From assembly GCF_018403185.1 (NCBI RefSeq), contig NZ_BOSE01000009.1, forward strand, positions 62,001-126,000: 64,000 bases of DNA, read 5' to 3'. The position numbers and the translations under genes were made by a program. The number at the start of each line of letters is the position of its first letter. Position 1 is the first letter of the stretch. The notes beneath the pieces are model-generated. The model was not told where the DNA came from. It saw only the letters and a list, made by a program, of their open reading frames with translations, and searched no databases. Shown piece after piece: positions 26,627-35,108 of the stretch. Origin of the DNA: Paenibacillus montaniterrae (GTDB lineage Bacteria; Bacillota; Bacilli; Paenibacillales; Paenibacillaceae).

Positions 26627-26692
26627 ACAATAAATTCGACTTGAATTTCTTCGTTAATTATTAACCTTATCCTTAAGAAAGGGAGTCATCTG

Positions 26693-27694
26693 ATGCAGCA
26701 TCAAGGTTCGGACGTCTTCTTGTATAATGAACCCATTAAGACCCAATATCTTTCACGCTATCGCAATTACGATACGAAGGAAGTGTACGGACGCATTTTC
26801 AAAAAATCAGCCTCGTTAGAACGAAGGAATCAGCAGGATCTCTATGATTTTACTGAAGATCAGCTAAAATGTTTTGTAATAGATGTGTTAAAGCCGAAAA
26901 CTCGAGAAAGCTCGCGCTCTATTTACTCAACAATTTCATCGTACATTGATTGGGCCATGCAGGAGGGATTGTCGTCCCATTCGGAAAATCCGTGGAAGAA
27001 GCGCAATACCGATTATATTTACGATCTCGTTATCCCGGTAAAAAATTATATGTCCTACGAGGAAAAGCAGTTTATACTGGACAAGCTGGTCAATGCGCAG
27101 GACAAATTCATTATTGAGGCATTGTGGAATGGCATACAAGGAGATAAGCTAAATGAGCTTGTCTCATTAAGAATAGAGGATGTACATAGTCCAACTAACA
27201 GCATTGCGATTGCGAATGAGCATAATGAACGCAAGCGGCACATTATCGCCTTCGATGCTCAGTTGTGTGCGCTGGCACACGCAGCCAATGAACAGCGCGT
27301 ATACATTAAGCGCAATGGACAATGCAGCGAGAACACGATTTCCGACAGTGCGGATTTGGTGGAGTCCGGTTTTATTATTAAGCATTCCAATACAAAGCAT
27401 CGCGGCAGATTAACGCATACGACCCACTATACGATTTACAACCGAGTTGAAATGCTGCGCAGCTTGCCTGAGTTAGCTCAATTCAATAAAGTGCTGGTTA
27501 CGAAAAACATTGTACGCAGCGGCATGATCTATTATGCGATGCAGCTGTACATACGCGATGGAGAGCTGCGCAGAGCTCAATTGGAAGAAATTTGCGAGCG
27601 CTTCAATATACGCTTTAAGTGGTCAATCAAGGATTTTCTCAATTTGGAGGTTTTACGCAGCTTGTACCCGGAGCAGCCAGAGTTTGCGCACTAA
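26693..27694 (+). CDS. Integrase-like protein, MrpR/YopR phage-repressor type
   Basis: A 333-residue protein with the two-domain layout of tyrosine recombinases. The N-terminal core-binding-like part is VFLYNEPIKTQYLSRYRN, with YGRIFKKSASLERRNQQDLY following. The C-terminal half (NELVSLRIEDVHSPTNSI, then RGRLTHTTHYTIYNRVEMLR) lacks the orderly R...HxxR...Y catalytic set. That is how SP-beta MrpR (YopR), a lysogeny repressor derived from an integrase, looks. No phage gene, att repeat or tRNA lies nearby, so here it is an orphan. AAAGGGAG precedes the ATG and a terminator follows. A degenerate integrase is the alternative reading. Confidence 0.55.
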   Translation: MQHQGSDVFLYNEPIKTQYLSRYRNYDTKEVYGRIFKKSASLERRNQQDLYDFTEDQLKCFVIDVLKPKTRESSRSIYSTISSYIDWAMQEGLSSHSENPWKKRNTDYIYDLVIPVKNYMSYEEKQFILDKLVNAQDKFIIEALWNGIQGDKLNELVSLRIEDVHSPTNSIAIANEHNERKRHIIAFDAQLCALAHAANEQRVYIKRNGQCSENTISDSADLVESGFIIKHSNTKHRGRLTHTTHYTIYNRVEMLRSLPELAQFNKVLVTKNIVRSGMIYYAMQLYIRDGELRRAQLEEICERFNIRFKWSIKDFLNLEVLRSLYPEQPEFAH

Positions 27695-27733
27695 TATGAT
27701 TCATAGCCAGAAATTCAGAAAGTTAGGAAAGCC

Positions 27734-27760
27734 CGAGCCAATTATATGGCTCGTTTTTTT
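27734..27760 (+). terminator. Rho-independent terminator
   Basis: CGAGCCA (27734-27740) and TGGCTCG (27747-27753) form a 7-bp stem followed by TTTTTTT. Confidence 0.85.
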
Positions 27761-27851
27761 GTTGTCTAATTGTAAAACTTTTGATTTGTTTCTAAAGCAA
27801 GGTATCGCTACAATGTAAAGTAGTTGCAATCCAGCACGAGGAGGCGGAACG

Positions 27852-29417
27852 ATGTACAAGGTATTATTAGTTGACGATGAAATCTTTGTCAGAAAAGGAC
27901 TAATCAGTTTAATGGATTGGTCGTCCATGCAATATGAAATTTGCGGCGAGGCAGAAAATGGACAGCAAGCGATCGCAATGATCGAGCAGCTCAAGCCTGA
28001 TCTTGTCATTGTCGATATTCGGATGCCCATACTGGACGGCTTGGGGTTAATTAAGCATGTTAAGGAAGAAGGTTCGCATCGGCCTTTATTCATCATCGTT
28101 AGCGGCTACCATGATTTTGCCTATGCGCAGCAAGCGCTGCGCTATAATGTTTCCGATTACATTTTAAAGCCGGTTGATGAGGATGAGCTGCGAGCGACCT
28201 TAAAGAAGCTGGCCAGCACATTGGATAAAAATCGGATTACGACCTTCACTGGTGAAAAACCGTTAGCAGAGTCCATTATCGAAACGCTGCTGCAAACCGA
28301 GCACAGCGATGAAGCTGTGGAGCAAATTGCCACTGTACTAAATATTCCGGCTGCTTCTCCTTATCGATACGTGCTGATCGAGGTGCAGGATTTGCAAGTG
28401 GATGGACCGAGCTATTTGCCTAAGCTTCAAACACTAATTGCCGAGCGCTTCAACAATCAATTTCCTGCTTTGCCAATTAATGTACGCGGGTACAGTCAGT
28501 ACGGCCTGCTTATTCCACAATCGCTTGCTTCCATCATCCAGGCTAAAAATGAGCAGGAAGCATACATGGAGCTGCGCAGCATGCTGGAGGAAGGGCTCAA
28601 TGCCTCTGTTTCCCTATATGTCGGCGTTCAGGTGAACCATTTAAAAGAAAGTACGCTTTCTTACACAGCAGCGGTGGAAAGCTTGAACTATAAATTCACA
28701 ATCGGTGGCAGCGGCATTATTTTCGCAGATGATATACAAGGACAAGCGCTCTATTATTTCGACGTCGATGAAGAGCTGCACAGCAAGCTGATCGATCAGA
28801 TTGAGGAAAATCGATGTGAAGCGTACGAGGAGACGGTTGCGCTTATTTTCGAGCAGTTTCAGCACAAGCGCTTTGCGCCTAGCGCTGTTGCTAATACGAT
28901 TACGCGCAGCTTAATCGGCATTATCAACAGCATCCGCAAGCTCGACGGCAATGAAGAAGAGCTGGAGCTGCTTAGCGAGCTGCTTGACTGGCAGCAAAAA
29001 TACCGCAATTTGCAGCAGCTGCAGCATATTTATATGCAGTTTGTGCAGGAGGCGGCAGCATATATCGCCCGCAAGCGCGGCGAGCAGGGTAAGGGCAGCA
29101 TTGAGAAAATAAAAAAATACATCGATACGCATTACACGGAAAACATTAACTTAAAAAGCATCGCAGCCAAATTTTTTATGAACTCTGTCTATCTGGGACA
29201 GCTGTTTCGCAAAACGTACGGGTTGTATTTCAACGAGTATTTGCTAAGCCTGCGGGTAGAGGAAGCAAAGCGGCTGCTGCGGCAAACCGATATGCGGATG
29301 TACGAGGTGGCTGATAAGGTAGGCTTTCAAAATGCCGACTATTTTGTTACGCAATTTGAAAAGCTGGAAAAGATGACGCCTACTGATTATCGCAATAAAA
29401 TGCTGGGCAAAAATTAG
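27852..29417 (+). CDS. yesN: Response regulator with AraC-type DNA-binding domain (YesN-like)
   Basis: 521 residues: receiver domain 1-120 with acidic pair D8-D9, phosphoacceptor D55 in VIVDIRMP and a conserved Lys in YILKPVDEDEL; a long middle region; and a C-terminal AraC double helix-turn-helix (INLKSIAAKFFMNSVYLGQL, EVADKVGFQNADYFVTQFEK). GAGGAGG precedes the ATG. The sensor kinase gene starts 17 bp after the stop, and the aldouronate transporter and glycosidases follow, so it is the likely activator of that locus. Confidence 0.92.
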   Translation: MYKVLLVDDEIFVRKGLISLMDWSSMQYEICGEAENGQQAIAMIEQLKPDLVIVDIRMPILDGLGLIKHVKEEGSHRPLFIIVSGYHDFAYAQQALRYNVSDYILKPVDEDELRATLKKLASTLDKNRITTFTGEKPLAESIIETLLQTEHSDEAVEQIATVLNIPAASPYRYVLIEVQDLQVDGPSYLPKLQTLIAERFNNQFPALPINVRGYSQYGLLIPQSLASIIQAKNEQEAYMELRSMLEEGLNASVSLYVGVQVNHLKESTLSYTAAVESLNYKFTIGGSGIIFADDIQGQALYYFDVDEELHSKLIDQIEENRCEAYEETVALIFEQFQHKRFAPSAVANTITRSLIGIINSIRKLDGNEEELELLSELLDWQQKYRNLQQLQHIYMQFVQEAAAYIARKRGEQGKGSIEKIKKYIDTHYTENINLKSIAAKFFMNSVYLGQLFRKTYGLYFNEYLLSLRVEEAKRLLRQTDMRMYEVADKVGFQNADYFVTQFEKLEKMTPTDYRNKMLGKN

Positions 29418-29434
29418 CGAGGTGGTCGATAGCC

Positions 29435-31165
29435 GTGCGTCGATTTCATTACAATCATTTGAAGCTTAGAAATAAGCTGATCGTCATCTATATCGTATGT
29501 GTGTTCATTCCGATCGTGCTGACGAACGTCCTTTTTTACAATGTAACAACGAATAACATTAAAAGACAAAAATCAGCAGATGCCGGACAAGCTGTCATTC
29601 AGCTTAAAAATGAGCTTGGCGTGCTCATTGACGACGCTGCGGGAATCGCTTATCTGTACGCGTTCGATCGCTCGCTTAACAATCATTTGAATATGGAATA
29701 CAGCACCTATGATCGTTATATTGAATCGCTGAATACGATTAAAAACATATTTAATCGCTCGGACAAGGAATATAAGATGATTAGCTCCGCTAAAATTTTG
29801 ACCGATAACCCTACCATTCTTGCCTCCGGCAACATCATTAATTTGGATGCAGCCGCAAAAGATACAGACTGGTATCGCTACGTGAAAAATTTGAACAATG
29901 CGTATCCTAATCTGTACGTTACAGCAACGGAAATGAGTGTTATTCAAAAAATAACCGATAACCAGGGTCAGGACTATGAGCATATTGTCAAAATCGATCT
30001 CAATATGGAATATGTGAAGCAATTGCTCAGCCTGTCGCGATTTGATGGGGATATTTATTTCATTGATCCTGGTCATACTGTTCGCTTCAGTAATGTGCCA
30101 GAGGTTCAGCAGTCCGAGCAGCCGATCACGATAGAGGGGATCGAGCTGCCGCATGATGTCATTACGATACGAGAGACCTATCAAAATAGTCGCTATTTAG
30201 GCGGATGGTCGCTGTATGGCGTTTTGGATGAGCAGAAAATATTGTCCGAAGTGAGACAGTCGGGACAATTCATTTTGTGGTTTGCGCTTATTAACTTTTT
30301 AGTGCCGACCATTATCATCATGCTGCTGTCACGCTCGATTCATTCGCGCATCAAAAACATTTTGCTGCATATGAAGCGGGTAAAGGGGAAAAACTTTGAG
30401 CCAGTTCCCTATTATTTGGAGCGCGATGAGATCGGCGAGCTGGCCGTAGAGTTCAACCGCATGATTGAGCGGATTAAAAATTTGATCGACGATGTGTATG
30501 TGGCAGATATTCAGAAAAAAGAACTGGAAATCCGCCAGCGCCAAGCCCAGCTTCATGCGCTTCACAGCCAAATTAATCCGCATTTTCTATTTAATGCGCT
30601 GGAAACGATACGGATGCGCAGCTTAATAAAAGGAGAAGCGGAAACGGCCAAAACGATTCAAAATATGGCGAAAATTTTTCGCAAGTCCATTTCCTGGAAG
30701 CGCAGCTTCGTGACGATTCGCGAGGAAATTGAACTGATCGAAAGCTTTCTTGAAATTCAAAAGTATCGCTTTGCCAATAAGCTGCAATATCAAATTTCTG
30801 TCGAGGAAGCATTAAAGGAAACATTGATCCCGAAAATGACCTTCCTGCCATTTGTCGAGAACGCAAGCATACACGGGATTGAGAACAACCCTGGAATCGG
30901 CTTTATTACGATTCAAATTGCCCGCAGCGGCGAGCAAATCGTATTCGTGATCGCAGATAACGGCATGGGCATGAGCGAGGAAAAGGTGCAGGAGCTGCAT
31001 CAATACTTTATCGAGGATGATTCGATGGGCGAATCAGTCGGCATGAAAAACGTATACACTCGCTTGAAAATTTGCTACGGCGATGAGTTTACGTACGCGA
31101 TAGAGAGTGGGGTAGGACAAGGCACTCGCATCACTCTACGTCTCCCTATTAGAGAGGATGTTTAA
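29435..31165 (+). CDS. yesM: Sensor histidine kinase (YesM-like)
   Basis: 576 residues, GTG start. Two membrane helices (about 15-35 and 275-300) flank an extracytoplasmic sensor domain; a HAMP linker follows (SRIKNILLHMKRVKG), then the LytS/YesM-type kinase with phosphoacceptor His in QINPHFLFNALETI, and a C-terminal ATPase (FLPFVENASIHG, IADNGMGMSEEKV, VGMKNVYTRL). It partners the preceding regulator. The gene ends GAG GAT GTT TAA, and GTTTAA is the first six bases of the 184-bp element array, so the stop comes from the repeat. Sensed ligand probably a xylan fragment (inference). Confidence 0.92.
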   Translation: MRRFHYNHLKLRNKLIVIYIVCVFIPIVLTNVLFYNVTTNNIKRQKSADAGQAVIQLKNELGVLIDDAAGIAYLYAFDRSLNNHLNMEYSTYDRYIESLNTIKNIFNRSDKEYKMISSAKILTDNPTILASGNIINLDAAAKDTDWYRYVKNLNNAYPNLYVTATEMSVIQKITDNQGQDYEHIVKIDLNMEYVKQLLSLSRFDGDIYFIDPGHTVRFSNVPEVQQSEQPITIEGIELPHDVITIRETYQNSRYLGGWSLYGVLDEQKILSEVRQSGQFILWFALINFLVPTIIIMLLSRSIHSRIKNILLHMKRVKGKNFEPVPYYLERDEIGELAVEFNRMIERIKNLIDDVYVADIQKKELEIRQRQAQLHALHSQINPHFLFNALETIRMRSLIKGEAETAKTIQNMAKIFRKSISWKRSFVTIREEIELIESFLEIQKYRFANKLQYQISVEEALKETLIPKMTFLPFVENASIHGIENNPGIGFITIQIARSGEQIVFVIADNGMGMSEEKVQELHQYFIEDDSMGESVGMKNVYTRLKICYGDEFTYAIESGVGQGTRITLRLPIREDV

Positions 31166-31820
31166 AAGCTGGACTTTGATGACGATGCGTTGCTTTGTAG
31201 CTTATTCGACGGCGAAGATAGCATTCATCGGGAGCCTGCGGTGCTCACGTACCAAACCCGTACGCTGCGCTCCTCATTCCCTAGCTTCATGCTATCTTCT
31301 TGGTCCTGAAAGCCCAGTTTTTAAACCTCGATTGGAAGGGGAAGTTTAAAAGCTGGACTTTGATGACGATGCGTTGCTTTGTAGATTATTCGACGGCGAA
31401 TCTTGAACGCTAGCGAAAACTGCGGTGCTCACGTAGCAACGCTCTACGCTGCGCTCCTCGTTTTCTACTAGCGTCCAAGCTTCTTGGTCCTGAAAGCCCA
31501 GCTTTTAAACCTCGATTGGAAGGGGAAGTTTAAAAGCTGGACTTTGATGACGATGCGTTGCTTTGTAGCTTATTCGACGGCGAATCTTGAACGCTAGCGA
31601 AAACTGCGGTGCTCACGTAGCAACGCTCTACGCTGCGCTCCTCATTCCCTAGCTTCATGCTATCTTCTTGGTCCTGAAAGCCCAGCTTTTAAACCTCGAT
31701 TGGAAGGGGACGTTTAAAAGCAGGACTTTGATGACGATGCGTTGCTTTGTAGCTTATTCGACGGCGAATCTTGAACGCTAGCGCTTCTTAGTTTCTACTA
31801 GCGTCCTCTTCTTGGTCCTG
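31160..31820 (+). repeat. Tandem array of a 184-bp structured element (3.6 units)
   Basis: Units begin at 31160, 31344, 31528 and 31712, exactly 184 bp apart; the fourth is internally deleted and stops near 31820. Each unit is about 167 bp bounded by GTTTAAAAGCTGGACTTT and AAAGCCCAGCTTTTAAAC (inverted, 17 of 18 matching), plus a 17-bp spacer CTCGATTGGAAGGGGAA. Inside is an imperfect hairpin around GGTGCTCACGTA and TACGCTGCGCTCC. Flanking arms differ between units but stay paired: GAAGATAGCAT with ATGCTATCTTC in unit 1, ACGCTAG with CTAGCGT in unit 2. No credible coding frame crosses the array. Confidence 0.92.
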
Positions 31821-31832
31821 CACTCAAAAAAA

Positions 31833-32177
31833 GCTACAGCGGAGGAGCAATGCATACCGAAAAACGAAGTGTGTCGCCTTTAACATCGTAATGCCACCTT
31901 AAAAATTCAAATAAGAGTATTACGATTTAAAAAGCGACTTGAGGATGCATTGCTCCGGAGCGCTGAAAAACGAAGTGTGTCGCCTTTAACATCGTAATGC
32001 CACCTTAAAAATTCAAATAAGAGTATTACGATTTAAAAAGCGACTTGAGGATGCATTGCTCCGGAGCGCTGAAAAACGAACGTGTGTCGCCTTTAACATC
32101 GTAATGCCACCTTAAAAATTCAAATAAGAGTATTACGATTTAAAAAGCGACTTGAGGATGCATTGCTCTGGAGCGCT
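31833..32177 (+). repeat. Tandem 106/107-bp hairpin repeats (three units)
   Basis: GTCGCC of successive units starts at 31873, 31979 and 32086. Each unit holds a long inverted repeat, GTCGCCTTTAACATCGTAAT with ATTACGATTTAAAAAGCGAC, around an AT-rich loop. The whole array is bounded by arms containing GGAGCAATGCAT (31844-31855) and ATGCATTGCTC (32159-32169). With the 184-bp array to the left it fills the gap between the sensor kinase and the solute-binding protein gene; about 140 bp of plain sequence remains before the latter. Confidence 0.9.
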
Positions 32178-32316
32178 GAAAAAGCTTGGCCCTGATGAAG
32201 CTGCAAGACCTATATTTTTCAAAGAACGAACTAAAGTTTAATGGGTAACGCTTGCATATTGCATCTTTTATACTGAAAGTGCTTACAAAAAACGATGTTG
32301 GAAAGGGGAAAAAGAA

Positions 32317-34014
32317 ATGACCAACAAGAGATGGTTAAAGACGGGTCTAGCGGCTGTAATGGCATCTGTGGTGCTTATTACAGGCTGCGGCAGCAATGAC
32401 AATAACAGCAGCAGCAAAACAAACAACAACGCTGCCAATTCCGGCAATACTGGCGAGGTTAGCACAGAGCCGGTAACTTATACGTATTTTAGCTTCAGCA
32501 GCGGCAAGGATGTAGTTGCAAGCGAAACCACAATCGGTAAAATCCTCCAGGAGCAAACGGGTGTAGACTGGAAAATGGAATACGCGGTTGGTGATGTCGC
32601 AACAAAATCCGGCGTTATGATTGCAGGAGGAGATTACCCTGATGTGATCGTGCCAGAGGGTGAAATCGACAAATTGCTGGATGCAGAAGCGTTCATTCCG
32701 CTAAATGACCTGATTGAAAAGCATGGCCCTAATATTAAGCGTGTTTACGGCGATTATATGGACAAGTTTACTGCCGATGACGGCAATATTTATATTCTGC
32801 CTTTCTCTGCTAACCAAGGCTACATTAGCGAGCCAGGCGTTTCTCAAGGCGCATTCTGGATTCAACGCCGCGTGCTGAAAGAGTTCGGCTACCCTGAAAT
32901 TAAAACGCTTGATCAATACTTCGATCTAATCGAGCAATATCAAGCAAAATATCCAACAGTAGATGGCAAGGATACAATCGGCTTCATCACCTATGCGGGT
33001 GTAACCGACAACTTCTTTACGATTACTAATACGCCGATGCACTTGGCTGGTTATCCAAATGACGGCGACGTTCTAGTCGATATGGAATCACACGAGGCTA
33101 AAGTTTATGCTGCAACGGACTATGAAAAACAATGGCTGGCATCGTTGAATGAATTGAACAGCAAAGGCTTGTTCGATCCGGAAACATTTACAGCGAACAA
33201 GGACCAATACCTTGCTAAGCTTACTTCCGGCCGCGTGCTTGGCTACTTCAACTATGCATGGCAGGTTGGCGATGCAACGAACAACCTGAAAACTGCTGGC
33301 AACGATGATTTGCGTTATGTTGCGCTTCCAGTTGTATTTGACGAAAACACGAAAGACCAATACATTGATCCACCTTCCTTCGTAAATAACCGAGGTATCG
33401 GTATTTCTGTAAGTGCTGACGATCCAGTCCGCATTATTAAATACTTTGATAACCTGTTGACAGAAGAAAACCAAAAGCTTGTGCAATGGGGTGAAGAAGG
33501 CGTAACGTACTCCGTTGATGAAAATGGACGCTTTGTGATGAACGACGAGCAAATCGCAAACCGCAATGACAACGAGTTCAAGCGTTCTTACGGTTGGCAG
33601 TATTTTGAGTACAGCTGGCCGCGTTACGGCAACTTCTCTGTATTCGAGGATGGCAACTCCTACGCTGTAGGCAACCAGCCTGAGGTTGCATATGCAGGCT
33701 ACACAGAAGGCGACCGTGCAATTCTTGATGCATATGGCGTTCAAACCTTCTCTGAAATGTTTGCTGAGCCAGACGAGCGTCCTTGGTATCCTGCTTGGAG
33801 TATTAATATCGCTCAAGGCTCTCCAGAGCAAATTTTCAAACAAAAAGCTACTGATCTGCAGCAAAAATACTATCCGAAATTAGTATTTGCGGCTCCATCT
33901 GAGTTTGAATCAGTTTGGAATGAATACGTCACTGAATACAATAAGCTGGACGTTGCTGGTTATGAAGCATTCGTTACAGAACAAGTAAAAAATCGTGTAG
34001 CAGGTAACTGGTAA
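32317..34014 (+). CDS. Aldouronate-type solute-binding lipoprotein (LplA type)
   Basis: 565 residues with a lipoprotein signal (lipobox LITGC near residue 24) and an Asn/Ser-rich spacer. The binding fold includes TIGKILQEQTGVDWKMEY and GGDYPDVIVPEGEIDKLLDA. It opens the transporter-glycosidase run SBP-permease-permease-GH67-GH10-GH43, the order of the aldouronate utilisation cluster described in Paenibacillus sp. JDR-2. It should therefore capture methylglucuronic-acid-substituted xylooligosaccharides outside the cell. GGAAAGGGG precedes the ATG. Confidence 0.88.
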   Translation: MTNKRWLKTGLAAVMASVVLITGCGSNDNNSSSKTNNNAANSGNTGEVSTEPVTYTYFSFSSGKDVVASETTIGKILQEQTGVDWKMEYAVGDVATKSGVMIAGGDYPDVIVPEGEIDKLLDAEAFIPLNDLIEKHGPNIKRVYGDYMDKFTADDGNIYILPFSANQGYISEPGVSQGAFWIQRRVLKEFGYPEIKTLDQYFDLIEQYQAKYPTVDGKDTIGFITYAGVTDNFFTITNTPMHLAGYPNDGDVLVDMESHEAKVYAATDYEKQWLASLNELNSKGLFDPETFTANKDQYLAKLTSGRVLGYFNYAWQVGDATNNLKTAGNDDLRYVALPVVFDENTKDQYIDPPSFVNNRGIGISVSADDPVRIIKYFDNLLTEENQKLVQWGEEGVTYSVDENGRFVMNDEQIANRNDNEFKRSYGWQYFEYSWPRYGNFSVFEDGNSYAVGNQPEVAYAGYTEGDRAILDAYGVQTFSEMFAEPDERPWYPAWSINIAQGSPEQIFKQKATDLQQKYYPKLVFAAPSEFESVWNEYVTEYNKLDVAGYEAFVTEQVKNRVAGNW

Positions 34015-34032
34015 GAAGCTATAAACAAACAA

Positions 34033-34061
34033 GGAAAAGCGAAGCGAGCCTTCGCTTTTCC
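34033..34061 (+). promoter_or_regulatory. Intercistronic hairpin between binding protein and permease genes
   Basis: GGAAAAGCGAAG (34033-34044) and CTTCGCTTTTCC (34050-34061) form a perfect 12-bp stem with only a weak T-tract after it. In this position such stems usually stabilise the abundant binding-protein message or partly terminate before the permeases. Confidence 0.6.
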
Positions 34062-34112
34062 CTTCTAACCGTTGGAGAGAAGCACGCATTTTTTGCCGGA
34101 AGGGAGTAATTC

Positions 34113-35084
34113 ATGGTGGGGAAACATACAAGTCAAACCGTTGTAGCAGCATCAACAGCTACTGGCTCCTCGCGCATCGCGAGATTTTTTAAGCAGCTAT
34201 CTAAGCAAAAAATGCTTATGCTTATGTCTCTGCCGTTCTTAATCTGGGTACTTATATTCAAATACGTTCCGCTATATGGCTGGACGATTGCATTCCAGAA
34301 GTTTAGACCAGCAAGAGACTTGTTTAATCAAGAATGGGTAGGACTTTCAAACTTCAAGTTTTTATTTCAGGAAGAAGCGTTTTACCGCGTCCTCCGCAAT
34401 ACGCTCGTCATGAGCTCAATCAATCTCGTACTAGGCTTTGTAACAGCAATTGTACTCGCAATATTGCTCAATGAGCTTCGCAATATTTTATTCAAAAGAA
34501 CGGTTCAAACTATTAGTTATTTGCCACACTTCATTTCATGGGTCGTAGCGGCCAATATTGTGCAAACAGCACTAGCACCAGAGGGCATCATTAATATTTT
34601 GCTATTGAAGCTAAATCTGATTGATCAACCTGTGCTGTGGCTCGGTAAGGGTGAATACTTCTGGAGTATTCTCGGAGCGACAGAGGTATGGAAGAATGTT
34701 GGGTGGAATACGATTATTTACTTGGCTGCGATCACAACGATTGATCCGGCGCAGTATGAAGCTGCTGAAATTGATGGAGCAAGCCGCTTCCAGCGTATTC
34801 TGCACATTACGCTTCCAGGTATGAAATCGGTTATCGTAATTTTGTTGATCATGAACCTAGGGCATATTCTGGAATCGGGATTTGAGCCGCAATACCTGTT
34901 AGGCAATGGTATGAACGTGGACTATTCCGAAAACCTTGATATATTCGTCTTAAAATACGGGATGAACATGGGCAACTATGGTTTGGCAACCGCTGCTGGT
35001 ATGTTTAAGACCGTTGTCAGCTTCATCTTCCTAATGGCTGCTAATAATATAGCAAAACGATTAGGCGAAAGCAGACTGTACTAA
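34113..35084 (+). CDS. ABC sugar permease, LplB type (aldouronate)
   Basis: 323-residue inner-membrane protein with about six helices after a Ser/Thr-rich N-terminal extension (about 30 residues). EAA loop: YEAAEIDGASRFQRILHITL. It pairs with the next gene. Start ATG 34113 is supported by GGAAGGGAG. Confidence 0.9.
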   Translation: MVGKHTSQTVVAASTATGSSRIARFFKQLSKQKMLMLMSLPFLIWVLIFKYVPLYGWTIAFQKFRPARDLFNQEWVGLSNFKFLFQEEAFYRVLRNTLVMSSINLVLGFVTAIVLAILLNELRNILFKRTVQTISYLPHFISWVVAANIVQTALAPEGIINILLLKLNLIDQPVLWLGKGEYFWSILGATEVWKNVGWNTIIYLAAITTIDPAQYEAAEIDGASRFQRILHITLPGMKSVIVILLIMNLGHILESGFEPQYLLGNGMNVDYSENLDIFVLKYGMNMGNYGLATAAGMFKTVVSFIFLMAANNIAKRLGESRLY

Positions 35085-35108
35085 TCATCATGCAAGGAGG
35101 CTATCATC

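Noticed and set aside
31158..31349. 63-codon open frame inside the first 184-bp unit
   Set aside because: It is built from repeat sequence, lacks a ribosome site and resembles no protein; stops appear in other units.
31160..32177. CRISPR array, because of regular tandem repetition
   Set aside because: Periods are 184 and 106/107 bp, the whole unit is conserved rather than a 28-37 bp repeat with unique spacers, and no cas gene is present.
32236..32260. cre site before the aldouronate binding-protein gene
   Set aside because: GGGTAACGCTTGCA has three mismatches to the consensus, so catabolite control cannot be claimed from it.
33088..33864. 258-codon open frame on the minus strand
   Set aside because: It is fully inside and opposite to the well-supported solute-binding protein gene and has no start signal; a coding shadow.
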